A stretch of 64,000 bases of DNA from Combretum micranthum (lineage: Eukaryota; Streptophyta; Magnoliopsida; Myrtales; Combretaceae), in contig JAMXBD010001442.1 in the NCBI GenBank assembly GCA_024138025.1, positions 306,494-370,493 on the forward strand. Direction: 5' to 3'. Below are positions 12,341 to 23,850 of this stretch, piece after piece. The notes under the pieces were generated by a model. It did no database searches. It was not told the origin of the DNA and worked only from the letters and a program-made list of their open reading frames with translations. Position numbers and translations under genes: made by a program. Position 1 is the first letter of the stretch; each line of letters starts with the position of its first letter.

Positions 12341-12559
12341 ATGGAGAAAAGATTGCCTCTCCGATTGCAAGAAAAATTGAATGCTTTTGAGAATGTTGAT
12401 GGGTTTGATCAATCGAGAATCATGGGCTTACCCATTCTTTCTGATCAAATTTTTGGTGTGTTTTGTCGATACGGCGCGCAGCTGGCGAGCGAAAACGAGA
12501 GGTTGAGGCTGAAGAAGCTGGAGGAGATCAGCAAGAACGTAGAGTACATGCAACAGTGA
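12341..12559 (+). CDS. Unrecognised small ORF, 72 aa
   Basis: I do not recognise this protein. It opens MEKRLPLRLQEKLNAFE, has a mixed centre (GLPILSDQIFGVFCRYGAQL), and ends in a charged stretch likely to form a coiled coil (SENERLRLKKLEEISKNVEY). The second half (about 12465-12555) has balanced base use, richer in G and C than anything within 1.5 kb, which favours real coding sequence or a captured gene fragment. No TATA box, intron or longer upstream frame could be assigned. It lies between two diverged transposon-like repeats and next to a gypsy gag remnant, so a transposon-borne origin is possible. It could also be the last exon of a gene whose other exons I did not find. Confidence 0.35.
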   Translation: MEKRLPLRLQEKLNAFENVDGFDQSRIMGLPILSDQIFGVFCRYGAQLASENERLRLKKLEEISKNVEYMQQ

Positions 12560-13552
12560 AGTATTCCCCATGCCGCTGATGACAACTGATTTAGGGTTCG
12601 TTTGTTTGTTGGCAGATTATAGATATATATATATTTTAATAAATTATTTATAAAAAATTAGATACAGATAAAAAAAATTAACAGTTCTCATTAAAATATC
12701 AAATAGATCAAATATAGATAAAATATAAATATAAGTTATGTATATTTATATATATTATTTTAAAAAAGATACAAATACAAATATAAATGAAAAAAGAAAA
12801 GTAAAACATACTTGGCTTGTGTCCTTTTTAACATTTGTAAAAAGTGACTTGATAATATTTATTTTATGAGTGCTTGGGTTATGTGTATTTGATAATAATA
12901 CCTTTTCTTTTTGTTTCATTAGCTTTTGTGGGTCTTGGGAGAGGGGGAACTTAGCGGAAAATTTTAATTTAGGGTTTGGGAAAAATACTCACAAACAGGT
13001 CTTGTAGAATTAATATATGTCTCCTTTGATGATTTTCATTTTCCTTGTATGGTGAAAATTTGACTTTTATTTCTTTCACTAAAGTTGCTGTGTATATTCT
13101 TTTTTTCTAGTGTTGGTTTGATGAATAGTTTACAAGATTCTTTTCTTTTCTTTTTTAAATTAAAGCTGATGGGTTATGACATGTTTATTATTATTATTAT
13201 GGACCACAAGAAGATTCATTTTTATGGATGTTATATCTTTCATTTTCGTCTATATTTTCAGTCGACGAAGTAGCGGGTTCAATCCTCTATTTCAGATGAA
13301 TAATATCTCAATTGTCCATATTCGATTTCTGTCACTGGATATTTTGTATTAGATTATGTATATCTCTAGGATGGAAAGTTACTTGTGGGGGAAATAATTT
13401 AGTGAAACGCTTGCCGACCGATGAAAGATTCATGGTTATATTATACATGATGACAACTAATAAAATTATAATGTATGCTCAACTTATCAAACCCAAAAAT
13501 TTGATCTGAAATAATGGTATAGTCTCTTCCCAAACTCTACACTAGGTTCTAT
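12560..13552. other. AT-rich intergenic stretch
   Basis: A and T dominate, with ATATAA-rich text at 12620-12790. The frames at 13085-13273 and 13312-13509 are short and show no family resemblance. Nothing else is supported. Confidence 0.45.
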
Positions 13553-13723
13553 GTGAAGAAGATGAGCCAATACACCCAATATAGAGACTTAATGGTTGAA
13601 ACATTCTCGAACAACCTTACTGGTTGGATTATAACTTGGTATACTCAACTTGACTTTAATAAAATCAATACAAGGGACAAATTGGCAAGAACTATTTATA
13701 ATCAATATAAATTTAACATATAG
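13553..13723 (+). pseudogene. Ty3/gypsy gag remnant
   Basis: A 56-codon open stretch ending in a stop reads 'YRDLMVETFSNNLTGWIIT', then 'WYTQLDF', then 'LARTIYNQYKFNI'. This matches the pattern of the retrotransposon gag domain: a helix, then L-x-G-x-x-x-x-W-Y-x-x-L, then a helix ending in QYKxN. The tryptophan-tyrosine pair and the closing QYKFN are the best evidence. The frame is broken on both sides and no LTR, zinc knuckle or pol was found next to it. Confidence 0.6.
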
Positions 13724-13799
13724 GTTACCTCCTCCATGTAGAACCTAAGCAATATCAAATAGAAGAGACGAGACCTTGTATTTGGTTTTGATAGGATAG

Positions 13800-14075
13800 T
13801 TTTCAAACCTATGAAAACTTTGGTTTGTTAAAATTATTTTCAGATCAATCTTTATATTTTTTTTTAAACTAGTAACTAAGTTAGAATCAATCTACTCATT
13901 GATCATAACTTATTATTCTCAATTTTTGATCAAGTGGTGACTACTAAAAATTTTTCAACAGTTAAACTTCTTTCAATTTTTAGTTGGAGATTTGTATCAA
14001 ATACGTTAGAGTTTAATATAAGTCGATCTAAAAGAAATTAAACTAGAAATAAAAAATCTAGGCTCGATAATTCAT
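13800..14075 (+). repeat. Dispersed repeat, copy 2 (partner at 11780-12030)
   Basis: Same order of landmarks as the copy at 11780: 'taagttagaatcaatctactcattgatc', 'tttttcaacagttaaacttctttc', 'agttggagatttgtatcaaa', 'gaaataaaaaatctag'. By eye identity is roughly three quarters with small indels. The two copies sit about 2 kb apart around the small ORF and the gag remnant, so they could be old LTRs or two separate insertions. Confidence 0.55.
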
Positions 14076-15147
14076 AATAATATTTTTGGTGTGGATAGTT
14101 TCGTGAAATTGTAAATTAGTTAAGGGTATAATGGTTACACTATTTAATTTTCTGTTCCTCCTAGAGGGGCAAACATGGAAAAAAAAATACTTCACCAATG
14201 AATTTATAACTTTTTTTATAGGGGGAGTAGAAAGAGCATAGAGAATGAAAATTCTTGATTTATTTTGCAAGTAAATAAGGTAATAGGATGTATTCTAAAA
14301 AAAGTAATTTGATTTTCCATAAGCGTGCTGCTTTTCCAATTTTCCAGAAGATGGAAGAGAAAAGGCAAGGCAGCCTATCAAATTTTGCAGAGATGCACTG
14401 TTGGCAGTAACGTTTACATTGCAAGTTAAAATTAGGCTATTTATGCTTTCACAACCCAAATTATTCCGTTGTCCTGCGAGTAAGTTAACTCAAGTTCTCT
14501 TGTGTGTTCACGATTAATCTCCTTTGTGATTGTGTTGCTTCACAAGAAAAACAATGATGTGACAATCTATCCTTATGTTGTCGTATTGACATGTCACAAA
14601 AATTCCCACCTTGGGTCTCTTGTCTTTTCAGTAGAGTCGCCATGAATCTGGTTTGAATTTTGTTTCACGTCAAATTACTATTAGTACTTAGTATACATAG
14701 ATATAATTACTTCAATTTTTATCGTATTTATATTCGATTTATATCTGTAACTTATTTACATTATATTTATACCATATCTTCATCATATTTGTTTGATCAA
14801 CTTATGAGAGAAACCGTCAGTTTTTCATTTTTTTTATAAATATCTATCTTAAAACAATAAAAATATGATCTAAAAATGATGAGAATATGATGATACAAAC
14901 GAATCCTAGTAGTTTTAATAAAAAGTAGCAGAGTAAGTCCAAGGGACTTTGATAAAGGGTACTCTACAGGCTGCAATCCCAATCATAGAGCGCTCAAGTG
15001 CAGGAAGTGTCTAGGTATATTCTTGATGAAATACCAACGGACAGTCATGAATTGGATTGATGCTATGTATCCATATCATTTTTCAGGTACCTGTCATTTC
15101 TGAATAGATCAAAGTTGGGGACCGGACACTTTCATATGTTTTAGATT

Positions 15148-15252
15148 TTACTTAGGCTTAGGCGCGGGCACTTGCTCGACCACATTTCTCACCAACATGG
15201 CAACATCAATGTTTGGAACTGCATGAGAAGTTTCCGTTGATTTTTGTTGCAT
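15148..15252 (-). CDS. Unrecognised exon-like ORF, 34 aa, in unit A
   Basis: I do not recognise the product. On the - strand an acceptor-like CACAG (boundary at 15254/15255) precedes an ATG at 15252. A frame of 34 residues then ends at a stop at 15148; it includes 'SHAVPNIDVAMLVRNVVEQV' and closes with PAPKPK. The text is more coding-like than its AT-rich surroundings and is identical in unit B (20813-20917). It sits in an island, about 14990-15420, that is better conserved between units than its flanks. It could be the 3' exon of a small gene downstream of fimbrin that was duplicated with it; no convincing upstream exon was identified. Confidence 0.35.
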   Translation of the reverse strand: MQQKSTETSHAVPNIDVAMLVRNVVEQVPAPKPK

Positions 15253-15616
15253 ACCTGTGAGCCATAAGTATTTATATGTTTGCTTCTTGTCGATTAGCTA
15301 AAAGCAGAAATAGCGACTCCAATCCTACATCACCTTCGTAGTGCAAGTAGCGTCCGGTTGTGATTTGTGATGGGTCACGAATGAGTTGTGGTGGAGAAAT
15401 GCTGGAACTGAAGATAATCCTTCTAATGTTATTAGTTTTAAAATTTGTTGGGTAAATATTTAATTCAGTATCTGCATTTTTTTATTTTTATAATTAATTA
15501 TCTTAAGTTTTTTTTTTGGCCAATAATTATCTTAAGTTTAAAAATATCATTTTATTATCTAATTTAACTTATTTTATGAATTAATTAAAGTTTTCAAGGT
15601 TACTTATCAAGAAAAA

Positions 15617-15636
15617 ATATATATATATATATATAT
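15617..15636. repeat. (TA)n microsatellite in unit A
   Basis: About ten TA units followed by 'tggataagcttacc'. The homologous tract in unit B (21241-21267) is longer, so the repeat number changed after the duplication. Confidence 0.85.
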
Positions 15637-16274
15637 GGATAAGCTTACCTTTACTATATTAGAGTATGTTGAAAAATTGTTGACACCACTGTAACATGGC
15701 ACGCGGCAAGTGACATTAATTTATTTAAAAATAAATATTCATGAAGATGTCCAGATCAAATGAAAAAAAAAAAGGATAAGAAAAAAAAAGAAAGAAAAGA
15801 AAAGCACCCACAAATAGGGTGTTCCCTTGGGATAATAGTTATTTATTTTCTCCTACTATTAATGTGCTTATGAAATGAAAATCCATAATGAATTACTATT
15901 ACTTAAAATAATGAATAAAATGCATATGAATTATGATTTTATTTTTTAATTTTAGTCATAAATATCCCTTTTTGCACAATTACTATCTTTTTATGATAAA
16001 GATAAGGGATATTATAGATTTTTTTTATTATAATAATTATTTGTTTTATTTTTTTATATCAAGATGCAATAAACATTACATCTCTATTATACTCTAATTA
16101 AATTAGAAATTCATTCCTCCTTATTGTGTAAGATAAAGTGAACAAGTCATAAAGAAATTGAAAATGATTTAAAATATTAATGCATATAAAGAATAATAAT
16201 AATTTGGAAAATAAAATAAGATTATTAAAAAGATAATGCTCAATAAAAAGACAAAGTTGTAGTGCAATGATAAA

Positions 16275-16581
16275 TCACCGTTTAATATTTGTGTTTATTG
16301 TAGAGAGAACCTCTTTTCCCTCACCATCTAAGACCACAAATCCATTACTAATGATATCAATATCCACAGAACCATGGATTTTTCTTTCAACAAATTTTTT
16401 TAGATCTATCTTCTACTAGTTTCATCACCACCGATCCATTGCAATTTACTAAAATAAGTTTACTTTTATAAATCTGGCCATTCTGAAGAGACCGTAACAA
16501 CCCATATATTAATTCATCGATAGATTTTTTGAATAAATGTTTTATTCTTATGTCTCCATTTTTTTTTTTTTTTATTGCCAT
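16275..16581 (-). pseudogene. Unrecognised coding remnant in unit A, frameshifted
   Basis: On the - strand a protein-like text runs from about 16581 ('NGDIRIKHLFKKS', 'LIYGLLRSLQNGQIYKS', 'LILVNCNG') to a seven-base A run at about 16394-16400, where the frame is lost. In the next frame it continues ('KIHGSVDIDIISNGFVVLDG', 'GKEVLSTIN') to a stop at 16275. The longer version in unit B shows the text extends further upstream. Here a run of 15 A, against an interrupted shorter tract in B, breaks that upstream frame too. I recognise no family. It may be a decayed gene or a transposon-captured exon. Confidence 0.35.
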
Positions 16582-17199
16582 CTTCCTGTATGGATTTTAT
16601 CATCCCATTTACGGAATATTTGTTGCACTCCTTGTTATCTTTTCTATAGGACAATTTGACTTCTAAAAGAATGTACTGATTTATCTCATAACTTACCGTT
16701 CATTTGTGAGTCCTCCTAATTTTTATATCAGGGTGTGACACATATTTATTGTTTTTATAAAAAGAAAATTACACAAATGTAAATTGCATAAAAAAAATTA
16801 CTAAAATACTGTCGATATATCACGTATTAGAGAGCAGATACAAAATTTTATACGTGTATCGCATCTTTAAGGTGAGATACAGCGACTAACTATGGAAAAA
16901 TTTTTAAAAATCATTGTATTACATATTGAGTGTGGAATACAGAATTAAAAGTGTATCGCACTTTCAATAAATATTCAAATAATATACATAATTATGCATG
17001 TATCACTTATTTAACATGTGATTTTATTTTTTTGTAATTTTTTTTTCACAATTTGATTTTGAATAATTTTTCTTTTAAAGTAGGATCTACATGCAATATT
17101 TTGGTTATATCAATTTATTTGATCAATATATCATTTCCTTATAAAATTGAAATTTGTCTTTACAGGAAGAAGAAATAATACCTATTATTGAATAAACTC

Positions 17200-17880
17200 T
17201 AATAAAGTAGGTTAGAATTCCCTCTTCACTCTGATGGCAAAGAGAAAAAGAAGTCCTTTTCAATCTTAGGAATTTCCACACCAGACCGTCAAAAAAAATA
17301 AATAAATAAGTATAAAAAATTTTAGAACTTCCATCACAGTCGGAAAAATGCTAAATTGTTTACTGATACAACAAGACCAAACCCATCATAACTGCTACAA
17401 AACCCTGGAGTTTCCCTTATTCTTAATACTGAAACCTAAATTACAAAACATGAACCCCGATCTAAACCCTAAAACTTTGGTTCACGGAACGTAAATCTGG
17501 ACCTAGACATTAAAAGGCGACCCGCCCGTGAGTAGATGTTGTGACCTGTGAGCAAGTGAAACACCAATCTAAACCCATAAAGTCTGGTTGGGGAAATCAT
17601 TAATGAGTTTAGGAATTAGGTGTAGTCAACGTGAAAAATTAGAGAGGAGATGAGAGGGGTAAGCGTACAAGCTCGTTTTAGATCTGATAAGGGAAAAGAA
17701 AGAGAGGGAAGAGAGAGAGAGGAAGCTGAGTGGTGGTTGGGCAATTGTAATGGCAAGAGAGAGCTAATAAAGACCAGGTTGTGCATAGAAGAGCTCGTTC
17801 CTTAAAATTCTTGTAGTGCCTCAAGATTTCGAAACAAGACTTCCTTCCCGCCGCATGGGCAAAATTTAAATAATTGATTT
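17200..17880. other. Conserved block with GA-rich tract in unit A
   Basis: Kept almost unchanged in unit B (22800-23480). It contains a purine tract at about 17690-17730, a plus-strand 'atggcaaagagaaaaagaag' frame that stops after 11 codons, and balanced base composition. It may be an old promoter or leader, or part of an unidentified gene. No product is supported. Confidence 0.3.
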
Positions 17881-18287
17881 CACGAGATTTTAGCTAGAAA
17901 CCTTGAGCAAATGGTGGGTAGACTCAAGTTTACCTATTTTATATAAACTCTCTATTAAGAAATGTTAAGTGAAAAATTGATATCGTATATGGATTATTAC
18001 GGTATCATTTTGATACGATATCATTTTTCATACGATAGATCCTTAATAGAGAATCTACCTAAGATAGGTGGACAAAAAATCTATTTTTTTTTTTTTTCCA
18101 AAACCTAATAAAGAAGGTTAAAGAAGAACACATGTTTTTACTTTTTAGGAGTTTATTTGCAAAAGTTAGGAAATTATTTGCCAATTTACTAATATTTAAG
18201 AAGTATTAAAACATATTTTATAAGTTTAATGATGCATTTAACAAATTCTTTATATTTATATCTTTTTTATTTTCATTTGATATTAAC

Positions 18288-18902
18288 TAGAGCTGGGCAT
18301 ACGGGCCGTGGTATGCGGACTGGCCTGCTTACCTGCTTAAAAAAGCAGGCTACAACCAATTTTTTCTTGCCAATTTAAATATGGGCCAAATTGGCCCTAC
18401 CATTATAGCCCACAGGCTAGCCTGTAACCAGTCAAGAGTGGCCGGTGGGCAAGAGAAGAGTTAAAAATAAGGAAAAAAAGAGGAAAATTTTAAGATTAAG
18501 AATAATATAATAATATATTAATGATTATTTATGATATATTATGGAAGAAAATAAATTGATACATACATCATAAGTATTATAACATTTTTTAAGCATATAT
18601 TTATTGATTTAAACGTAATATGATATCTAATAAATCATTTTAAAAACTTGTTTTTATTTATAGGTAATCAAAATGTTAACAAAATTAATCTTTAATATAT
18701 ATAAGCCCTAAAATATATAAATATTTTAATTTTTTTATAAACTAACATATAAAAAATAAAAATTTTCATGTGCCTCATGGGGCGGCCCGCTTAGCCCTTG
18801 AGTCGGGTCAGGGTCTAGAAATTTTGACCCTAGCCTATTTAACCTGCGGATCGACATAGGCCAACCCATCCCAACCCAATCCAACCCATTTGCCCACCTT
18901 TA
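18288..18902. mobile_element. Non-autonomous hAT element in unit A
   Basis: 615 bp with imperfect terminal inverted repeats: TAGAGCTGGGCATACGGG at the left end and, read from the right end on the other strand, TAAAGGTGGGCAAATGGG. The subterminal parts are rich in GGCC, GGGC and CCAACC words, as is usual for plant hAT ends. Flanks read ATATTAAC (18280-18287) and TTATTTAC (18903-18910), an 8-bp target duplication that has drifted. The copy in unit B keeps a better one. There is no transposase frame. The insertion predates the segmental duplication. Confidence 0.8.
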
Positions 18903-19553
18903 TTATTTACCATGAAGGCTTTTATTATTATTTTTTTAAAAAAATATTTTAGAGAGGATTAATTTGGAATGCAACCCTAGGTGCTATTTGTGTTGAGTTC
19001 TATTTATTAATGGAAAATTCTTTATATCCTAAAGAGTAGAATGTTTTTAAGTTGGCAAACTTCATGAAAATCTTGATTCTTCAACATACTTGGATAATAA
19101 AAATTCTAAGATAATTGATAATAAAACATATTTTATAATGTGAGTAAATGATTAGTAAAAAAAGCTTATAAATAGATGAGAAAATAAGTTGCGCTTTTAT
19201 AATCAATAAGTTGTTTTTTCAAAAATAAGTTATGAATGAATCTTTATTTTCCAAAATTAAGAAATTGTCCATTTTTCTTTAAACATTAAAAAATAAAAAG
19301 AAATTTTTCTATAAAATATTTTCATAAAAATAAACAAGGCCTTAATTTATAAAAAAAATTATACTAAAAGTTTCTCTATCTTACATCCAATATATTTCTA
19401 ATCATACCCAAGGATTTTGATCAATACCATAATGTTAAATTTAAAAAACAAGAATAGTTTGATATGAAATGAAATGAATTTGACTTGTAATGAAACAATT
19501 CATAATGAATAACAAGATTAACAATTCTAGAAATGTTCACAAAACCAAACGAA

Positions 19554-19572
19554 ATATATATATATATATATA
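19554..19572. repeat. (TA)n microsatellite in unit A
   Basis: A short TA tract after 'ccaaacgaaa', followed by 'gtgtatat'. The homologue in unit B (25100-25122) is a few units longer. Confidence 0.8.
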
Positions 19573-20040
19573 GTGTATATAAAAATGTTCTTAATAATAA
19601 GTGATAAATATAGATGATAAATACATTATAAAATGAATAAAATAATCGAATTAGATATACATTAAACAAGGCAAAATAGAATCATGCTTTTCACCATCAG
19701 AAGATAGTCTTGCAATTTGAAAAAAAATAACAATAAAAATGCTTCTAAACATGAAAAAGGGATTGGAATTGCCATTCATGCTGCATAACAAACATGCAAT
19801 ATATCAAAGGAAACTTTATTGGTTTGAAAGCGATACACTAGATGGCTAAAAAATGCACCCAGCAGTGTGATCTAGCAAGAAAAAAACATTTCACATTGCA
19901 TTTCCATGAACAAAATTCACCTCCAACATTCTCAATTTCCTATCATGTTATAAGCTAACTTTCACAATCAATCTAAATAAACAAATATACAGAAAGAAAA
20001 CCAGAACTTGCAAGCTTGTTCATTGAACAACACTCCCTAT

Positions 20041-20229
20041 TTATATATTCCCGCCCTCAACAGAAGATGCATCAGAAGCTGAATCGTCCGATGTAGAGCT
20101 CAAGGAGGATGTATCCAATGGGCTTCCACTCTCACTGTCAGAAGTTCCAGATGGTCTCCCATCAACGGGTTGTTTCAAGAACCAATACATGATACTTGCG
20201 GTCAATGTAAGGATCATCTTTTGGTTGAC
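20041..20229 (-). CDS. Duplicated fimbrin terminal exon (exon 14A), intact
   Basis: On the - strand, an acceptor (TTAG, boundary at 20229/20230) is followed by 62 codons and a stop at 20041. It begins [16 protein letters not shown], which completes the fourth calponin-homology domain, and ends in a Ser/Asp/Glu-rich tail closing VEGGNI. By eye the 189 nt are identical to the exon at 25656-25844; the first difference is in the intron next to the acceptor (TTAG here, TCAG there). No other fimbrin exon is duplicated. It could serve as an alternative last exon reached by a roughly 6.2-kb intron from exon 13, or be a silent copy. Unit A also keeps TTTATT at 19815-19820, an AATAAA on the - strand about 220 nt past the stop; unit B reads AATAAG there. 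Confidence 0.7.
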   Translation of the reverse strand, partial: VNQKMILTLTASIMYWFLKQPVDGRPSGTSDSESGSPLDTSSLSSTSDDSASDASSVEGGNI

Positions 20230-20812
20230 CTAATCGATTGAAAACTGAAAGAATTAGCATCTGCTAACATAATCTTAAAATGCATCAAAAGTCAAAATTA
20301 CTATTAGTTCTTAGTATACACATATTTAATTCCTTCGTATTTTTATCAATATTGTATCTATATCTTATCTATATTTGTAACTTATCTTTATTATATTTAT
20401 ATCACATATATATTATACTTGTTTGATAAGTTTATGACATATATAATTTATATTTATATCATATATGTATCATATTTTTCATCGATATCTCTTTTTTAAT
20501 AAATATTTATTTAAAAAATGATGAAAATATGATATAAAAACGATCACGATAGGATGATACTGACCAACCCTAGAAGTTTTAATAAATAGTAGCAGCATTA
20601 GTCCAAGGGACTTTAATAAGGGGTACCCTACCGGCTTCAATCCCAATCACAGAGCACTCAAGTGCAGGAAGTGTTTAGGTATATTCTTGATGAAATACCA
20701 ACGGACAGTCATGAATTGGATTGATGCTATTTTATCCGTATCATTCTTCAGGTACCTGTCATTTCTGAATAGATCAAAGTTGGGGACCGGACACTTTCAT
20801 ATGTTTTAGATT

Positions 20813-20917
20813 TTACTTAGGCTTAGGCGCGGGCACTTGCTCGACCACATTTCTCACCAACATGGCAACATCAATGTTTGGAACTGCATGAGAAGTTTCC
20901 GTTGATTTTTGTTGCAT
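20813..20917 (-). CDS. Unrecognised exon-like ORF, 34 aa, in unit B
   Basis: Same 34-residue frame and same acceptor context as at 15148-15252, with no difference seen by eye. The preservation of both copies, when nearby AT-rich DNA has changed, is the main argument that it is or recently was functional. Confidence 0.35.
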   Translation of the reverse strand: MQQKSTETSHAVPNIDVAMLVRNVVEQVPAPKPK

Positions 20918-21240
20918 ACCTGTGAGCCATAAGTATATATATGTTTGCTTCTTGTCGATTAGCTAAAAGCAGAAATAGCGACTCCAATCCCACATCACCT
21001 TCGTAGCGTCCGGTTGTGATTTGTGATGGGTCACGAATGAGTAGTGGTGGAGAAATGCTGGAACTGAAGATAATCCTTCTAATGTTATTAGTTTTAAAAT
21101 TTGTTGGGTAAATATTTAATTCAGTATCTGCATTTTTTTATTTTTATAATTAATTATCTTAAGTTTAAAAATATCATTTTATTATCTAATTTAACTTATT
21201 TTATTAATTAATTAAAATTTTCAAGGTTACTTATCAAGAA

Positions 21241-21267
21241 AATATATATATATATATATATATATAT
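21241..21267. repeat. (TA)n microsatellite in unit B
   Basis: Longer allele of the tract at 15617-15636, with about 13 TA units. Confidence 0.85.
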
Positions 21268-21903
21268 GGATAAGCTTACCTTTACTATATTAGAGTATGT
21301 TGATAAATTGTTGACACCACTGTAACATGGCACGCGGCAAGTGACATTAATTTATTTAAAAATAAATATTCATGAAGATGTCTAAATCAAATGAAAAAAA
21401 AAAAGGATAAGAAAAAAAAAAGAAAAGAAAAGCACCACTAATAGGGTGATCACTTGGGATAATAATTATTTATTTTCTCCTACTATTAATGTGCTTATGA
21501 AATGAAAATATATAATCAATTACTATTACGAAAAATTGAATAAAACACATATGAATTATGGTTTTATTTTTTAATTTTTAGTCATAAATATCCCTTTTTG
21601 CACAATTACTATCTTCTTATAATAAAGATAAGGGATATTATAGAAATTTTTTTTTACTATAATAATTATTTATTTTATTTTTTATATCAAGATGCAATAA
21701 ACATCACATCTCTATTATACTCTAATTAAATTAGAAATTCATTCCTCCTTATTCTGTAAGATAAAGTGAATAAGTCATAAAGAAATTGAAAATGATTTAA
21801 AATATTAATGCATATAAAGAATATAATAATAATTTGGAAAATAAAATAAGATTATAAAAAGATAATGATCAATAAAAAGACAAAGTTGTAGTGCAATGAT
21901 AAA

Positions 21904-22330
21904 TCACCGTTTAATATTTGTGTTAATTGTAGAGAACACCTCTTTTCCCTCACCATCTAAGACCACAAATCCATTACTAATGATATCAATATCCACAGAA
22001 CCATGGATTTTTCTTTCAACAAATTTTTTTAGATTTATCATCTACTAGTTTCATCACCACCAATCCATTGCAATTTACTAAAATAAGTTTACTTTTATAA
22101 ATCTGGCCATTCTGAAGAGACCGTAATAACCCATATATTAATTTATCCATAGATTTTTTGAATAAATGTTTTATTCTTATGTCTCCATTATTTTTTATTT
22201 TTTTATTGCCATCTTCCTGTATGGATTTTATCATCCCATTTACGGAATATTTGTTGTACTCCTTGTTATCTTTTCTATAGGACAATTTGACTTCTAAAAG
22301 AATGTACTGATTTATCTCATAACTTACTGT
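21904..22330 (-). pseudogene. Unrecognised coding remnant in unit B, longer copy
   Basis: On the - strand the frame is open from about 22330 ('VSYEINQYILLEVKLSYRK', then 'NKYSVNGMIKSIQEDGNKK') through 'NGDIRIKHLFKKS' and 'GLLRSLQNGQIYKS' to the seven-base A run at about 22024-22030. It continues in the shifted frame ('KIHGSVDIDIISNGF', 'GKEVFSTINTNIKR') to a stop at 21904. No ATG opens it, so it looks like an internal exon or a decayed gene. Unit A has the same A7 break, so that break predates the duplication or is a real end. Family unknown. Confidence 0.4.
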
Positions 22331-22799
22331 TCATTTGTGAGTCCTCCTAATTCTTATATCAGGGTGTGAAACATATCTATTATTTTTATAAAAAAAATTA
22401 CTAAAATATCGTCGATATATCACATATTAGAGAGCAGATACAAAATTTTATATGTGTATCGTATCTTGGAGGTGAGATACGGTGACTAACCGTGGGAAAA
22501 TTTTTAACAATCGCTATATTACACATTGAGTGTGAAATACAGAATTGAGGGTGTATCGCACTTTCATCAAATATTCAAATAATATACATAATTATGCTTG
22601 TATCGCTTATTGAACATGTAATTTTTCTTTTGTAATTTTTTTTTCATAATTTGATTTTGAATAATTTTTCTTTTAAAGTAGGGAATACAAGCAATATTTT
22701 TGGTTATATCAATTTATTTGATCAATATATCATTTCCTTATAAAATTGAAATTTGTCTTTACAGGAAGAAAAAATAATACCTATTATTGAATAAACTCT

Positions 22800-23480
22800 A
22801 ATAAAGTAGGTTAGAATTCCCTTTTCAATCTGATGGCAAAGAGAAAAAGAAGTGCTTTTCAATCTTAGGAATTTCCACACCAGACCGTAAAAAAAAATAA
22901 ATAAATAAGTATAAAAAATTTTAGAACTTCCATCACAGTCGGAAAAATGCTAAATTGTTTACTGATACAACAAGACCAAACCCATCATAACTGCTACAAA
23001 ACCCTGGAATTTCCCTTATTCTTAATACTGAAGCCTAAATTACAAAACATGAACCCCGATTTAAACCCTAAAACTCTGGTTCACGGAACGTAAATCTAGA
23101 CCTAGACATTAAAAGGCGACCCGACCCGTGAGTAGATGTTGTGACCTGTGAGCAAGTGAAACACCAATCTAAACCCATAAAGTCTGGTTGGGGAAATCAT
23201 TAATGAGTTTAGGAATTAGGTGTGGTCAACGTGAAAAATTAGAGAGGAGATGAGAGGGGTAAGTGTACAAGCTCCTTTTAGATCTGATAAAGGGAAAAGC
23301 AAGAGAGGGAAGAGAGAGAGAGAGGAGAGGAAGCTCAGTGGTGGTTGGGCTATTGTAATGGTAAGAGAAAGCTAATAAAGACAGGTTATGCATAGAAGAG
23401 CTCGTTCCTTAAAATTCTTGTAGTGCCTCAAGATTTCGAAACAAGACTTCCTTCCTGCCGCATGGGCAAAATTTAGATAA
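22800..23480. other. Conserved block with GA-rich tract in unit B
   Basis: Counterpart of 17200-17880. The purine tract near 23300-23330 is slightly longer here. No coding call is supported. Confidence 0.3.
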
Positions 23481-23850
23481 TTGATTTCACGAGATTTCAG
23501 CTGAAAACCTTGAGCAAATTGTGGGTAGACCTAATTTATCTATTTTAGATAAACTCTCTATTGACCTCTATCAAGTGAAAATAGTACCGCATGTGGATCA
23601 TTACAGTATCATTTTTCATACGATAGATCTTCAATAAAAAATCTACCTAAGATATATCTTTTTTTTTCCAAAACCTAATAAAGAAGGTTAAAAAAGAACA
23701 CATGTTTTTAGGAGTTTATTTGCAAAAGTTAGGAAGTTATTTGCCAATTTACTAATATTTAAGAAGTATTAAAACATATTTTATAAGTTTGATGATGCAT
23801 TTAGCAAATTCTTTATATTTATATATTTTTTATTTCCATTTGATATTAAC

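Larger units (their letters stand above)
14671..20297. repeat. Tandem duplication, unit A (about 5.62 kb)
   Basis: Collinear with 20298-25912 over its whole length. It carries the same string of landmarks: a conserved island at 14990-15420, a TA microsatellite, an unrecognised coding remnant, a purine-rich block with 'agagagggaagagagagag', a hAT element and the fimbrin terminal exon. Differences are scattered substitutions and short indels, a few percent overall by eye, so the copies are not an assembly echo. The left edge is the GTCAAA at 14669-14674; the right edge is the GTCAAAA at 20291-20297, where unit B begins. This unit is the one distant from the rest of the fimbrin gene. Confidence 0.9.

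Noticed and set aside
19421..19669. Tyr/Ile/Phe-rich ORF on the - strand, with a copy at 24967-25221
   Set aside because: It crosses a TA microsatellite, and its composition is what AT-rich DNA gives by chance. Its recurrence is due to the segmental duplication.
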